A stretch of 64,000 nucleotides of DNA. Origin: Microbacteriaceae bacterium. GTDB taxonomy: Bacteria > Actinomycetota > Actinomycetes > Actinomycetales > Microbacteriaceae. Location of the stretch: NCBI GenBank assembly GCA_027491295.1, contig JAIXWK010000001.1, positions 62,001-126,000 of the forward strand, written 5' to 3'. Below are positions 1 through 8,022 of this stretch, in pieces. The position numbers and the translations under genes were made by a program. The notes beneath the pieces were generated by a model, which was given only the letters and a program-made list of their open reading frames with translations, was not told where the DNA came from and searched no databases. Each line of letters opens with the position of its first letter. The first letter of the stretch is position 1.

Positions 1-301
1 TGGTTGCTGAGCGTCCCTTGAACTTATAGCGACCAAGCGCGATAGCGATGGCAGTTCCAAGCGCGGTGGAGATCAGGGTGGAGATAACCGCGATCGCCAA
101 CGAATTACCAAAGGCTTCACACACCACCGGCTGGTCACACATGTTTAGCCAGTTGTCAAAAGTGAACTCTTTCCAAGCAATATTCGACTTTTCAACTTTG
201 TTGAATGAGAAAACAAAGGTGTAAGCAATTGGAATCATGGTGAAGATAAACGCCAATGTGACATAGGTCGGAAGAAGCCACTTACCCAGTGAAAATTTCA
301 C
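1..301 (-). CDS. potC: Polyamine ABC transporter permease PotC (partial, N-terminus only)
   Basis: The reading frame runs off the left edge of the window, so only about 100 N-terminal residues are visible. It begins with a membrane segment (LPTYVTLAFIFTMIPIAYTF) followed by an extracytoplasmic stretch and the start of the transmission region, as in the second permease of spermidine/putrescine ABC importers. The GTG start at 301 overlaps the TGA stop of the preceding permease gene (GTGA overlap) and has GGAGGAG just upstream, so the two are translationally coupled. The role as PotC is inferred from its position after potB in a potD-potA-potB-potC operon; being cut is a window effect, not decay. 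Confidence 0.85.
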   Translation of the reverse strand, partial: MKFSLGKWLLPTYVTLAFIFTMIPIAYTFVFSFNKVEKSNIAWKEFTFDNWLNMCDQPVVCEAFGNSLAIAVISTLISTALGTAIAIALGRYKFKGRSAT

Positions 302-1212
302 AGTAGCTCCTCCGTTCCACTCTTTCGAACGTAGACCGAAACCAAAACCACAATGGCAGCCATCAGCATTACCGACAGCGCTGAGGCGGTTGGGTAATCC
401 TGGATGCGGAAGAAGTTCGACTCAACCACGTTTCCGATCATCGCGGTGTCAGAACCACCTAAGAAGTCCCTGGAGGCCGAAACATAGTCACCCGAGATCG
501 GAATGAAGGTCAACAAAGTTCCCGAGATAACACCCGGTAGCGAGAGCGGGAACGTCACCTTCCAGAAGGTCTGAACCGGAGTTGCATAAAGATCTGCCCC
601 GGCCTCAACCAATCGAGTATCTAGTCGCTCCAAAGAGGTATAGATAGGCAGGGTCATAAAGGGAATGAAGTTGTAGGTCAAACCTGCAATCACCGCAAAG
701 CTGCTGCCGATCACATACTGGTCTGGAGCTAGCACGCCGATTGACTGTAGGAACTGCGTGGCTGGAGATTCGTTGGAGAAGATCTGCTTCCAGGCAAAAG
801 TGCGAAGCAAAAAGCTAATAAAGAATGGTGCGATAACCAAGGTCAGCAAAAACGCCTGCAGGATCGGTTTGTTGCGCGCCTTAACACCGATGAAGTAAGC
901 GATCGGGTAGCTAATCAGCAGCGCCATCAGGGTTGCGATTAGCGCATAGATAAAGCTTCTGGTGATTTGTGGAAGGTACTGATCAAGCGCATAGGCGTAG
1001 TTCGAGACCTGGAATCCGTAGTCATACATGCCAATTTCGCCGGTAAACGAGGCGGTCTTGAGCGAGGTGATAACCAGCGAAACCAGTGGGGTTAGAAAGA
1101 ACAACCCCAGGTAAATCATGCCCGGAGCCAACAGGATGAAGGCTACCCTGGAAGCCTTTTTCGGTGCGGAGGAATTACCCGCTGAACCCTGCCCTAGCGC
1201 TACGAATGCCAC
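298..1212 (-). CDS. potB: Polyamine ABC transporter permease PotB
   Basis: A 304-residue inner-membrane permease of the binding-protein-dependent type, with about six hydrophobic segments, the first at residues 25-48. The EAA-like cytoplasmic loop (EAGADLYATPVQTFWKVTFPL, about residues 200-220) contacts the ATPase. It would pair with PotC to form the channel for putrescine or spermidine. The start at 1212 is GTG with only a weak ribosome site, five bases after potA ends, so translation may be coupled. Assignment to polyamine rather than another cationic substrate rests on the neighbouring aldehyde dehydrogenase and aminotransferase. Confidence 0.88.
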   Translation of the reverse strand: MAFVALGQGSAGNSSAPKKASRVAFILLAPGMIYLGLFFLTPLVSLVITSLKTASFTGEIGMYDYGFQVSNYAYALDQYLPQITRSFIYALIATLMALLISYPIAYFIGVKARNKPILQAFLLTLVIAPFFISFLLRTFAWKQIFSNESPATQFLQSIGVLAPDQYVIGSSFAVIAGLTYNFIPFMTLPIYTSLERLDTRLVEAGADLYATPVQTFWKVTFPLSLPGVISGTLLTFIPISGDYVSASRDFLGGSDTAMIGNVVESNFFRIQDYPTASALSVMLMAAIVVLVSVYVRKSGTEELL

Positions 1213-1217
1213 GGGCT

Positions 1218-2348
1218 CTATGCCTCGTCGTTATCTGCCTTGAGCGGCAGATCGCTTAGGCCAAATGCGTGCTCGACCTTCCAGCTCACCCAAACATGAG
1301 CGCCCAGCTCGACCACCGGGCTCTTGCCGACATTCTGCGCAAAGACAGTGATGTCACCAAAGCCTGGAACGTCGATTAGGTACTGGTTGGAAACTCCGGT
1401 GAAGCGGATGTCAATGATCTCACCGGGGCCAACCAGGTTGTGGTTGGAATCTAGGTCAGGCTTGTCAGCGTGGAAAGTTGCTTTCTCTGGGCGCACACCC
1501 AAGGCAACCTTGCCGCTGTGCTTTTCGGAGCGCTTTTTCGGAGCAGCAATTCTTTGGCCATTGCAGCTAATGGAAATGCTGTGGTCGTTTTCCTCAACCA
1601 CATCTCCAACAAAGATGTTGGACTGACCTAGGAATCTGGCAACAAAGGCGGTCTTTGGTCTGTCGTAGAGGGCTTCTGGGGCACCCATCTGCTCAATCTC
1701 ACCCTTATTCATAACCGCTACGGTGTCGGCCATGTCCATGGCCTCCTCCTGGTCGTGGGTGACGTGCAGGAAGGTAAGACCAACTTCCATCTGGATGGCC
1801 TTGAGCTCAACCTGCATCTGTCGACGAAGCTTTAGGTCCAATGCACCAAGCGGCTCATCCAACAGCAATAGCGCCGGGCGGTTTACCAGGGCACGAGCCA
1901 ATGCAACACGCTGCTGCTGACCACCGGAAAGCTGCTGGGGCTTGCGCAGTGCCAGGTGTTCTAGCTCAACCAGCTGCAGAGCCTCGGTCGCCTTGGCAAG
2001 CGGATCGGCAACCTTACGCTGGCGAAGTCCAAACGCTACGTTTTCCAAAACTGACATGTGAGGGAATAGCGCATAGCTCTGGAACACAGTGTTCACTGGA
2101 CGCTCGTGAGGCTTGGATGCTGTGACATCCTTGCCGCCAATTAGCACCTTGCCGCGAGATGCTTCATCCAATCCCGCCACGATTCTCAAAGTGGTGGTCT
2201 TGCCGCAACCCGAAGGTCCAAGAAGTGCGAAAAACTCACCGGCTGGGATTTTTAGGTCAAGGTTCTCAATGGCGGTGAAGCCAGGGAACTCCTTGTGAAT
2301 GCCAACTAGCTCTAGGTCTTGACCCCTAGCTACGAACTCTGTTGCCAC
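1218..2348 (-). CDS. potA: Polyamine ABC transporter ATP-binding protein PotA
   Basis: A 376-residue ABC ATPase that would energise the PotBC channel from the cytoplasm. Walker A is GPSGCGKT at residues 44-51, the signature is LSGGQQQR (about residue 140), Walker B is LLLLDEPLGALD, and the switch histidine lies in LHVTHDQEEA. The C-terminal third is a TOBE-type regulatory domain (VALGVRPEKATFH), as in PotA, MalK and FbpC. The GTG start directly abuts the TAG stop of potD (no spacer). An iron or thiamine ATPase would look similar; the operon context favours polyamines. Confidence 0.9.
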   Translation of the reverse strand: MATEFVARGQDLELVGIHKEFPGFTAIENLDLKIPAGEFFALLGPSGCGKTTTLRIVAGLDEASRGKVLIGGKDVTASKPHERPVNTVFQSYALFPHMSVLENVAFGLRQRKVADPLAKATEALQLVELEHLALRKPQQLSGGQQQRVALARALVNRPALLLLDEPLGALDLKLRRQMQVELKAIQMEVGLTFLHVTHDQEEAMDMADTVAVMNKGEIEQMGAPEALYDRPKTAFVARFLGQSNIFVGDVVEENDHSISISCNGQRIAAPKKRSEKHSGKVALGVRPEKATFHADKPDLDSNHNLVGPGEIIDIRFTGVSNQYLIDVPGFGDITVFAQNVGKSPVVELGAHVWVSWKVEHAFGLSDLPLKADNDEA

Positions 2349-3584
2349 CTAGGCGCCTAGCAAGACGTTTTGCCACGCAGTGGCGAAGCGCTGCTCTTCC
2401 TGTCCGGTTAGAGCGCGGAACGCGAAGACGTTTGACAGGAATTCCTCAGATGGGAAGATCAATGGGTTCTCGGCCAACGCAGGGTCGGTCTTGAGCATCT
2501 CTTCCTTAGCGCCAACCACTGGAGTCACGTAGTTCACGTAAGCAGCCAACTCAGCAGCGTTCACTGGGTCGTAGTAGTAGTTGATTAGCGCTTCTGCGTT
2601 CTTCTTGTGGGCAGAACCCATAGGAACCACGAAGGAGTCAGAGGAGATGGTTGAACCGGTGTCTGGAACCACGAAACCAAAGCGCTCTTCGCCAACCTCG
2701 GCGTTCAGGATTGTGGTGTCTCCAGACCAAGCCAATGCAACGATGATGTTGCCGTTGGTTAGGTCTTCACCGTAGGAGTTGCCCTTGATGTTGAAGATCT
2801 GGCCGGAGGAAACCTGAGCGGCAATGAACTCAACCGCTGCGTTGAACGCATCCTCGGTTAGAGAATCTTCGCTGGTGATGTCGATGCCCTGGCTCAATAG
2901 GGTTAGACCTACAGAGTCACGCATCTCGGAGATAAGGCCAACACGGCCCTTTAGCTCAGGAGCCCAAACATCAGCTAGTGAGGTTGGGGCGTCCTTGCCG
3001 GTTGCTTCCTTGTACATCTTCTTGTTGTAAACAATGCCGCCGATGATGCCCTGGTAAGGAACAGAGATAGAACGCTCTGGGTCATTGGCATCGCCTAGGT
3101 AAGCAGGAGCTAGGTTTGCAACCTTGTTTGGCATGTTGGCGTTGTCTAGGGTCTGAAGGTAACCAAGACCGATCATGCGGTTTACCAACCAGTTGGTCGG
3201 GCAGGCCACGTCGAAGCCTGGGTCAGTGCCCAAGGCAAGCTGGTCCTTCACCTTGGCGTACCAGGTGTCGTTGTCGTCGATTTCCATCATGTACTCGACA
3301 GTGATGCCGGTCTCGCCCATAAAGCGGTTCAGGGTCGGGTAAGAAGCGTCATCCTCGCCGTCCATGTAAAGCGGCCAGTTGTGCCAAACCAAAACTTTTT
3401 CGCTGTCAGAAAGATCAGTTGCCGGAGTCAAATCACTCTTGGCGTCAGCGGCACAAGAGGCCAAAGACAACACGGCTGCGGTGCCACCGAGACCCAAAAG
3501 GGTAGCGCGACGAGAAAGCATCTTGCCACGTGCCATTTGCACGAGCTGACGCATCATTGGGTCCTGAGGTAGACCTTCCTTCAT
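2349..3584 (-). CDS. potD: Polyamine-binding lipoprotein PotD-like
   Basis: A 411-residue periplasmic-type solute-binding protein of the PotD/PotF class that captures the polyamine outside the membrane. The N-terminus has a twin-arginine-like pair (LSRRATLLGLGG) followed by a lipobox ending in LASC, so it is probably exported folded and then lipid-anchored. The mature part starts with the PotD-like phrase VLVWHNWPLYMD, and the acidic and aromatic residues needed for diamine binding are plausible. An AAGGAG-type ribosome site precedes the ATG. It is the first gene of the potDABC operon and follows the aldehyde dehydrogenase gene on the same strand after 137 bp. Confidence 0.88.
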   Translation of the reverse strand: MKEGLPQDPMMRQLVQMARGKMLSRRATLLGLGGTAAVLSLASCAADAKSDLTPATDLSDSEKVLVWHNWPLYMDGEDDASYPTLNRFMGETGITVEYMMEIDDNDTWYAKVKDQLALGTDPGFDVACPTNWLVNRMIGLGYLQTLDNANMPNKVANLAPAYLGDANDPERSISVPYQGIIGGIVYNKKMYKEATGKDAPTSLADVWAPELKGRVGLISEMRDSVGLTLLSQGIDITSEDSLTEDAFNAAVEFIAAQVSSGQIFNIKGNSYGEDLTNGNIIVALAWSGDTTILNAEVGEERFGFVVPDTGSTISSDSFVVPMGSAHKKNAEALINYYYDPVNAAELAAYVNYVTPVVGAKEEMLKTDPALAENPLIFPSEEFLSNVFAFRALTGQEEQRFATAWQNVLLGA

Positions 3585-3669
3585 TGCAATCTCCTTAGTC
3601 CACGGATTTCAATCCAGTGGTGAGTAATGACCAACATGAACATCGCTACCGGGAAACCGAAGCAAGCCC

Positions 3670-3687
3670 AAGTTTGTCACAAAACTT
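3670..3687. promoter_or_regulatory. Short inverted repeat upstream of potD
   Basis: AAGTTT and AAACTT arms flank six bases in the 137-bp gap between the aldehyde dehydrogenase gene and potD. It could be an operator for the neighbouring Lrp/AsnC regulator or a weak hairpin. It shares only a core resembling TTTG-CAAA with the longer palindrome at 5241-5276, so the link is tentative. Confidence 0.3.
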
Positions 3688-3721
3688 TAACTTTTAGGAC
3701 CAAGAAAACGAATTTGTATCC

Positions 3722-5158
3722 TCAGTCTCCGATGTAGCTCATGACGTGCTTGATTCGGGTGTAATCCTCAAAGCCGTACTGGGACAAATCCTTGCCGTAG
3801 CCAGAGTGCTTGAAGCCACCGTGCGGCATTTCTGCAATCAATGGAATGTGGGTGTTGATCCAAACCGCACCGAAGTCCAAGTGCTTTGCAAAGCGCATTG
3901 CACGAGAGTGGTTGGTGGTCCAGACCGAAGCAGCTAGGCCGTACTGAACGTCGTTTGCCCACTTCAGCGCCTGAGCGTCGTCCGAGAACTTCTGAACGGT
4001 GATGACCGGTCCAAAGATTTCATCTTGAATGTGCTCATCGGTCTGCTTGAAGCCAGAAAGAACAGTTGGCTCAAAGAAGTAGCCTTCCGAACCGATCTGG
4101 TTACCACCGGCCTCGATTCTGGCGTGATCTGGAAGACGATCGATAAAGCCCTTAACTCGAGCAAGCTGGCCGGCGTTGTTGACCGGTCCAAACAAAATGT
4201 CTTCATCGGATGGCTTTCCGACCTTCGCGCTGGCCTTCACCTCTGCCAATAGGTGCGGCATGAACTCGTCGTAGGCAGATTCCTGCACCAGCAACCTGGT
4301 GGCAGCGGTGCAGTCTTGACCGGCGTTGAAGAATCCAGCGGCAACAATTCCAGCAGCGGTCTTAGCAAAATCAGCATCGGCAAACACGATGACCGGGGCC
4401 TTGCCACCAAGTTCTAGGTGAACGCGTTTTAGGTCTGAGGCTGCACTCTTGGCAACCTCCATACCGGCACGAACGCTACCGGTGATCGAGACCATCTGTG
4501 GGATGCGGTTTTCGATCATTGATCGACCGGTGTCGCGGTTTCCGGTAACCACGTTAAAGACACCGGCAGGCAAAAACTCGGCAGCAATTTCTGCCAGCAG
4601 CAAAGTGGAAGCCGGGGTGGTGTCTGATGGCTTTAGCACGATGGTGTTTCCGGCTGCGATTGCAGGGGCAAACTTCCAGGTGGCCATATTCAAGGGGTAG
4701 TTCCAAGGAGTGACCTGACCGATTACACCAATTGGCTCGCGGCGAATCATTGAGGTGTGGTCGCGCAGGTACTCACCGGCGGAGCGACCCTCTAGGTTTC
4801 TGGCAGCTCCTGCAAAAAAGCGAATCTGGTCCACCGAAGGCATGATTTCGTAATCCACCAGGGTGGAAAGTGGCTTACCGGTGTTCTCGGACTCAACCTC
4901 TGCTGCCTCTTTGGCGCGAGCCTCTAGCGCATCGGCGATCCTAAAGAGCGCTAGCTGACGCTCAGACGGGGTGGTTTGACCCCACTCTTCAAAAGCAGCC
5001 TGGGCAACCTGATAGGCAGCGGCTACATCCTGCTCGCTGGATACCGGAGCGTGGGCATAGACCTGCCCGGTTGATGGGTTGATGACATCGCTGACTTCAC
5101 CAGAAGACGCAGCTACGTACTTGCCACCGACAAAGTTTTTCAATTGCTTCACTGACAC
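3722..5158 (-). CDS. Gamma-aminobutyraldehyde dehydrogenase (PatD/PuuC type)
   Basis: A 478-residue NAD-dependent aldehyde dehydrogenase. The oxyanion Asn153 lies in PWNYP, the general base Glu249 in LELGGK and the catalytic Cys283 in AGQDC; the length is normal for the superfamily. Its closest described subgroup by phrase content is the gamma-aminobutyraldehyde or betaine-aldehyde group. Together with a polyamine importer and a class III aminotransferase this supports the route putrescine to 4-aminobutanal to GABA. The GTG start at 5158 has GAGGAG upstream. It is transcribed divergently from the Lrp/AsnC regulator across a near-palindrome. Betaine aldehyde as substrate cannot be excluded from sequence. 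Confidence 0.85.
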   Translation of the reverse strand: MSVKQLKNFVGGKYVAASSGEVSDVINPSTGQVYAHAPVSSEQDVAAAYQVAQAAFEEWGQTTPSERQLALFRIADALEARAKEAAEVESENTGKPLSTLVDYEIMPSVDQIRFFAGAARNLEGRSAGEYLRDHTSMIRREPIGVIGQVTPWNYPLNMATWKFAPAIAAGNTIVLKPSDTTPASTLLLAEIAAEFLPAGVFNVVTGNRDTGRSMIENRIPQMVSITGSVRAGMEVAKSAASDLKRVHLELGGKAPVIVFADADFAKTAAGIVAAGFFNAGQDCTAATRLLVQESAYDEFMPHLLAEVKASAKVGKPSDEDILFGPVNNAGQLARVKGFIDRLPDHARIEAGGNQIGSEGYFFEPTVLSGFKQTDEHIQDEIFGPVITVQKFSDDAQALKWANDVQYGLAASVWTTNHSRAMRFAKHLDFGAVWINTHIPLIAEMPHGGFKHSGYGKDLSQYGFEDYTRIKHVMSYIGD

Positions 5159-5240
5159 GCGAAACTCCTCATTGAGCTAATAATGCTTCGACTCTAAACC
5201 CGCAGGGGCCATTTCGACAGCCTAGTTTTGAAACTCGACT

Positions 5241-5276
5241 GAATTCGTAACTATTTGACAAATTAGTTGCGAATTC
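5241..5276. promoter_or_regulatory. 36-bp near-palindrome, probable Lrp/AsnC operator
   Basis: Two 13-base arms, GAATTCGTAACTA (5241-5253) and TAGTTGCGAATTC (5264-5276), are inverted repeats with one mismatch around a 10-base A/T-rich spacer TTTGACAAAT. The spacer is itself close to symmetric. The element sits between the divergent start codons of the aldehyde dehydrogenase gene (5158) and the Lrp/AsnC-type regulator gene (5314), where such regulators commonly autoregulate and control the target gene. Binding by that regulator is inference. Confidence 0.7.
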
Positions 5277-5301
5277 CATCGTCTCACGCAGCACGGTGGG
5301 C

Positions 5302-5307
5302 AATACT
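5302..5307 (+). promoter_or_regulatory. Candidate -10 element for leaderless lrp-like gene
   Basis: AATACT lies six bases before the ATG at 5314, which lacks a Shine-Dalgarno sequence. It matches the A at position 2 and T at position 6 of the actinobacterial TAnnnT -10 but not the first T, and no clear -35 is seen. Confidence 0.35.
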
Positions 5308-5313
5308 TCTGCA

Positions 5314-5787
5314 ATGGCAAGAATGGAAAGAGCGAGCCGCTCTCAACTGGATGATGTGTCCAAAAAGATTATTGAGCAATTGCAAATTGACGGCCGAAAG
5401 TCCTACTCCGAGATCGGCAAAGTGGTTGGTCTCTCAGAAGCAGCCGTGCGTCAGCGGGTTCAAAAACTAACCGAGTCTGGAGTGATGCAGGTGGTTGCGG
5501 TCACTGACCCGATGAAGCTTGGCTTTAGCCGACAGGCAATGATCGGAATCAAGTGCATGGGAAACGCATCCGAGGTTGCAAAGCAGCTTACGGAGTTTGA
5601 CTCGGTTGACTACGTAGTACTCACAGCAGGCAGTTTCGATGTTCTGGTCGAGGTGGTTTGTGAGGATGACGAAGACCTGATTCAGCTGCTGAATGACAAA
5701 ATCCGGTCCCTACCGGGGGTGATTTCCTCCGAGACATTTGTGTATCTCAAGCTCCACAAGCAGTTCTACAGCTGGGGAACCCGATAA
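5314..5787 (+). CDS. Lrp/AsnC family transcriptional regulator
   Basis: A 157-residue regulator from the ATG at 5314 (an upstream GTG at 5296 would add six residues). The N-terminal winged helix-turn-helix is clear (DVSKKIIEQLQIDGRKSYSE then VGLSEAAVRQRVQKL), and the C-terminal RAM/ligand-binding domain follows (VDYVVLTAGSFDVLVEVVC). It forms oligomers that bind amino acids or polyamine products in the family. It lies between the divergent dehydrogenase gene and the co-directional aminotransferase, and the palindrome at 5241-5276 sits in front of it, so it probably controls polyamine use in response to a pathway metabolite. No ribosome-binding site is evident; a leaderless transcript is possible. 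Confidence 0.85.
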   Translation: MARMERASRSQLDDVSKKIIEQLQIDGRKSYSEIGKVVGLSEAAVRQRVQKLTESGVMQVVAVTDPMKLGFSRQAMIGIKCMGNASEVAKQLTEFDSVDYVVLTAGSFDVLVEVVCEDDEDLIQLLNDKIRSLPGVISSETFVYLKLHKQFYSWGTR

Positions 5788-5829
5788 CATCTGTATAGCC
5801 AACTAACGACGAAGTTAAGAGTGATAGCA

Positions 5830-7314
5830 ATGGCAGCCAAGAAATCCAAAGGTCTACTAGCCCTACTCGGCAAGAAGAAGTCCAAGAAGTCCGAATCCGG
5901 CGAGCGCCGAGACCTCAAGCTGTTCGAAGCAATGAGCAACGGCGAGCCTTACGGCGACAAAGAACTGCAGCGCAGTGCAAAAGACCACCTTTGGATGCAC
6001 TTCACTCGCCACTCCCCCTATCAGACCAAAGACATGACCATCATCACCAGGGGTGAAGGACACTACCTCTGGGATTCCAAGGGCAACAAAGTAATTGATG
6101 GCCTAAGTGGTCTATTCGCAGTAAATGCTGGTCACGGTCACCAGGAACTTGCTGATGCGGCTGCCAAGCAAATGATGGAGCTGGACTTCATGCCGCTTTG
6201 GGCCTATGCCCACCCGCGCGCGATTGAGCTTGCGGAGCGCCTGTTGAGCTATGCGCCAAAAGATCTAAACCGCATCTTCTTTACCACCGGTGGTGGCGAG
6301 GCGGTTGAAACCGCCTGGAAGGTTGCGAAGCAGTACTACAAGCTCAAGGGCAAGCCAACCAAGACCAAGGTCATCTCTCGCATGACCGCCTACCACGGCA
6401 CCAGCCACGGAGCTCTTTCTATCACCGGTATTGCAGCCATGAAGACAATGTTTGAGCCGCTAGTGCCATCAACCATTCGCGTTCCAAACACCAACTGGTA
6501 CCGCTCCAAGCACCTGTTCAAAACCGAAGAGGAGTTTGGCCTTTGGGCAGCGAACCGCATCGAGGAAGCAATCTTGATGGAGGGGCCAGACACCGTTGCC
6601 GCCTTCTATGTTGAGCCAATCCAGAACTCCGGTGGCTGTTTCACCGCTCACCCGAGCTACTTCAAGCGCGTTCGTGAGATTTGCGATAAGTACGACGTGA
6701 TCTTCGTGGCAGACGAGACCATTACCGGCTTTGGCCGCTCCGGTGAGATGTTTGCTTGCGACCGTTACAGTATCCAACCAGACATGATGATCACCGCAAA
6801 GGCGATTACCTCTGGAACGCAGCCCCTGGGTGCTTTGTTCCTCAAGGAAAAGTACTTTGAGCCATTCACCGAGGGAACCACAATCTTCCCGCACGGTTAC
6901 ACCTTTGCTGCCCACCCGGTTGCCTGCGCGGTAGCACTTGCGAATCTCGACATCTATGACCGTGAGAAGCTAGTGGACAACGTTCGCACCAATTCGCCGA
7001 TCTTCCGCAAGACCTTGGAAAAGCTTTACGACCTGCCAATTGTTGGCGATGTTCGTGGCGATGGTTACTTCTTTGCCATTGAGCTTGTCAAGAACCAGGA
7101 AACCCGCGAGACCTTCACCAAAGAAGAGTCCGAGAAGCTTCTCAGAGGGTTCTTGAATAGCGCGTTCTATGAGGCAGGCCTGTATTGCCGAGCTGACGAT
7201 CGTGGAGACCCTGTGGTTCAGCTAGCTCCTCCATTGACCATTGGTCCAAAGGAGTTTGACGAGCTGGAGCAGATTCTTCGTAAGGTGCTAACTGAGGCGT
7301 GGAAGCGCGTCTAA
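5830..7314 (+). CDS. Class III aminotransferase, probable putrescine transaminase
   Basis: A 494-residue PLP-dependent omega-aminotransferase. The fold-type I pattern is complete: GGGEAVETAWK for phosphate binding, the aspartate in VADETITGFGR, and the Schiff-base lysine in ITAKAIT near residue 324. The pathway context suggests putrescine-pyruvate transamination to 4-aminobutanal (SpuC-like), feeding the dehydrogenase. ATG at 5830 is preferred over GTG at 5821 because AAGAG lies eight bases before it. An odd Lys/Ser-rich N-terminal extension (about 25 residues, AAKKSKGLLALLGKKKSKK) precedes the conserved domain. Its last 173 bases overlap the convergent FtsK-like gene. Beta-alanine or GABA transamination is an alternative. 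Confidence 0.82.
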   Translation: MAAKKSKGLLALLGKKKSKKSESGERRDLKLFEAMSNGEPYGDKELQRSAKDHLWMHFTRHSPYQTKDMTIITRGEGHYLWDSKGNKVIDGLSGLFAVNAGHGHQELADAAAKQMMELDFMPLWAYAHPRAIELAERLLSYAPKDLNRIFFTTGGGEAVETAWKVAKQYYKLKGKPTKTKVISRMTAYHGTSHGALSITGIAAMKTMFEPLVPSTIRVPNTNWYRSKHLFKTEEEFGLWAANRIEEAILMEGPDTVAAFYVEPIQNSGGCFTAHPSYFKRVREICDKYDVIFVADETITGFGRSGEMFACDRYSIQPDMMITAKAITSGTQPLGALFLKEKYFEPFTEGTTIFPHGYTFAAHPVACAVALANLDIYDREKLVDNVRTNSPIFRKTLEKLYDLPIVGDVRGDGYFFAIELVKNQETRETFTKEESEKLLRGFLNSAFYEAGLYCRADDRGDPVVQLAPPLTIGPKEFDELEQILRKVLTEAWKRV

Positions 7315-7987
7315 GTAAGGGATTTCCCTGGTCAAGCGCAGTTTGCGGTAAAGCCTTAGGTTTTTCAAGCTGAAGTAGTCCTCGCTTACCCGGCCAACTG
7401 AAAGCGATAACGTGCTCGGCCAACTGCTCATACGTCGTGATGTTCAATTGCTCGTTAGCATCTGGGCCGAGGGCAAATCTGATTTGGCAGTTTCGCCAAA
7501 CTGACTGCGGTAAATCTGAGATCAGTTGCGCTGTCACCAGAAGGAAAACGTTTGACTTTCTGCCAGCTCGAGCAACCAGCTCCATCAGTTCCAAATGTTC
7601 GGTAAACAAATGCACATCGTCAACCACTAGCACCACCGAGAGCTCGAAACGCTCCTTGAGAGAGATCGCACTCGCTATAGCAACCACCTCAGGATTCTGA
7701 GGTTCGAGCCAAATCACCCGAGAGTTGATATTCCTCAACAAGCTGTGGACCAAAACAGTCTTCCCTGAGCCGGTTACGCCCAGGATTAGGCAGTGCCACT
7801 TGGGATTTCGCATTGGATTTTCGAGCGATACCCCGAGTTGATCTAGACCTAAAGCATCCTGGGGATGGGTGACTAGTTCTTGTTTTGCAGCCGGCTCGGC
7901 ACTAGTCGCAGTGTTGGCAGATCCAATCACTGCGAGTAATCCGCGAAGCCGTGAGGCGAGGTTTCTTTGCATGCACCAAATTTGCAT
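7142..7987 (-). CDS. Small FtsK/HerA-like P-loop ATPase
   Basis: A 281-residue protein with a textbook Walker A (GVTGSGKT, residues 70-77), a Walker B-like run VVLVVDDVHLF, and a following AGRKSNVFLLVTAQ strand like the sensor region of FtsK/SpoIIIE ATPases. It lacks membrane segments, the long FtsK N-terminus and the gamma domain, so it resembles an isolated, shortened motor domain. DNA or protein translocation is only a guess. The last ~57 residues are encoded antisense to the 3' end of the aminotransferase gene and are low in recognisable structure. Start choice is unsure: ATG at 7987 has CGGAG almost touching it, and ATG at 7972 is in frame; both lie in a TTTGCATGC direct repeat (7966-7974, 7981-7989). 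Confidence 0.6.
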   Translation of the reverse strand: MQIWCMQRNLASRLRGLLAVIGSANTATSAEPAAKQELVTHPQDALGLDQLGVSLENPMRNPKWHCLILGVTGSGKTVLVHSLLRNINSRVIWLEPQNPEVVAIASAISLKERFELSVVLVVDDVHLFTEHLELMELVARAGRKSNVFLLVTAQLISDLPQSVWRNCQIRFALGPDANEQLNITTYEQLAEHVIAFSWPGKRGLLQLEKPKALPQTALDQGNPLLRRASTPQLAPYEESAPARQTPLDQWSMEELAEPQGLHDRQLGNTGLPHRTRYSRTL

Positions 7988-8022
7988 GCTCCGGAGATTG
8001 CGATGGAGCCAAATTGAAATTC

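Noticed and set aside
1-301. Truncated potC as a pseudogene
   Set aside because: The frame is open to the window edge with a good start; the cut is the window boundary.
6469-6915. 148-codon minus-strand frame inside the aminotransferase gene
   Set aside because: It lies opposite the PLP-binding core of a conserved enzyme, with no independent promoter or ribosome site.
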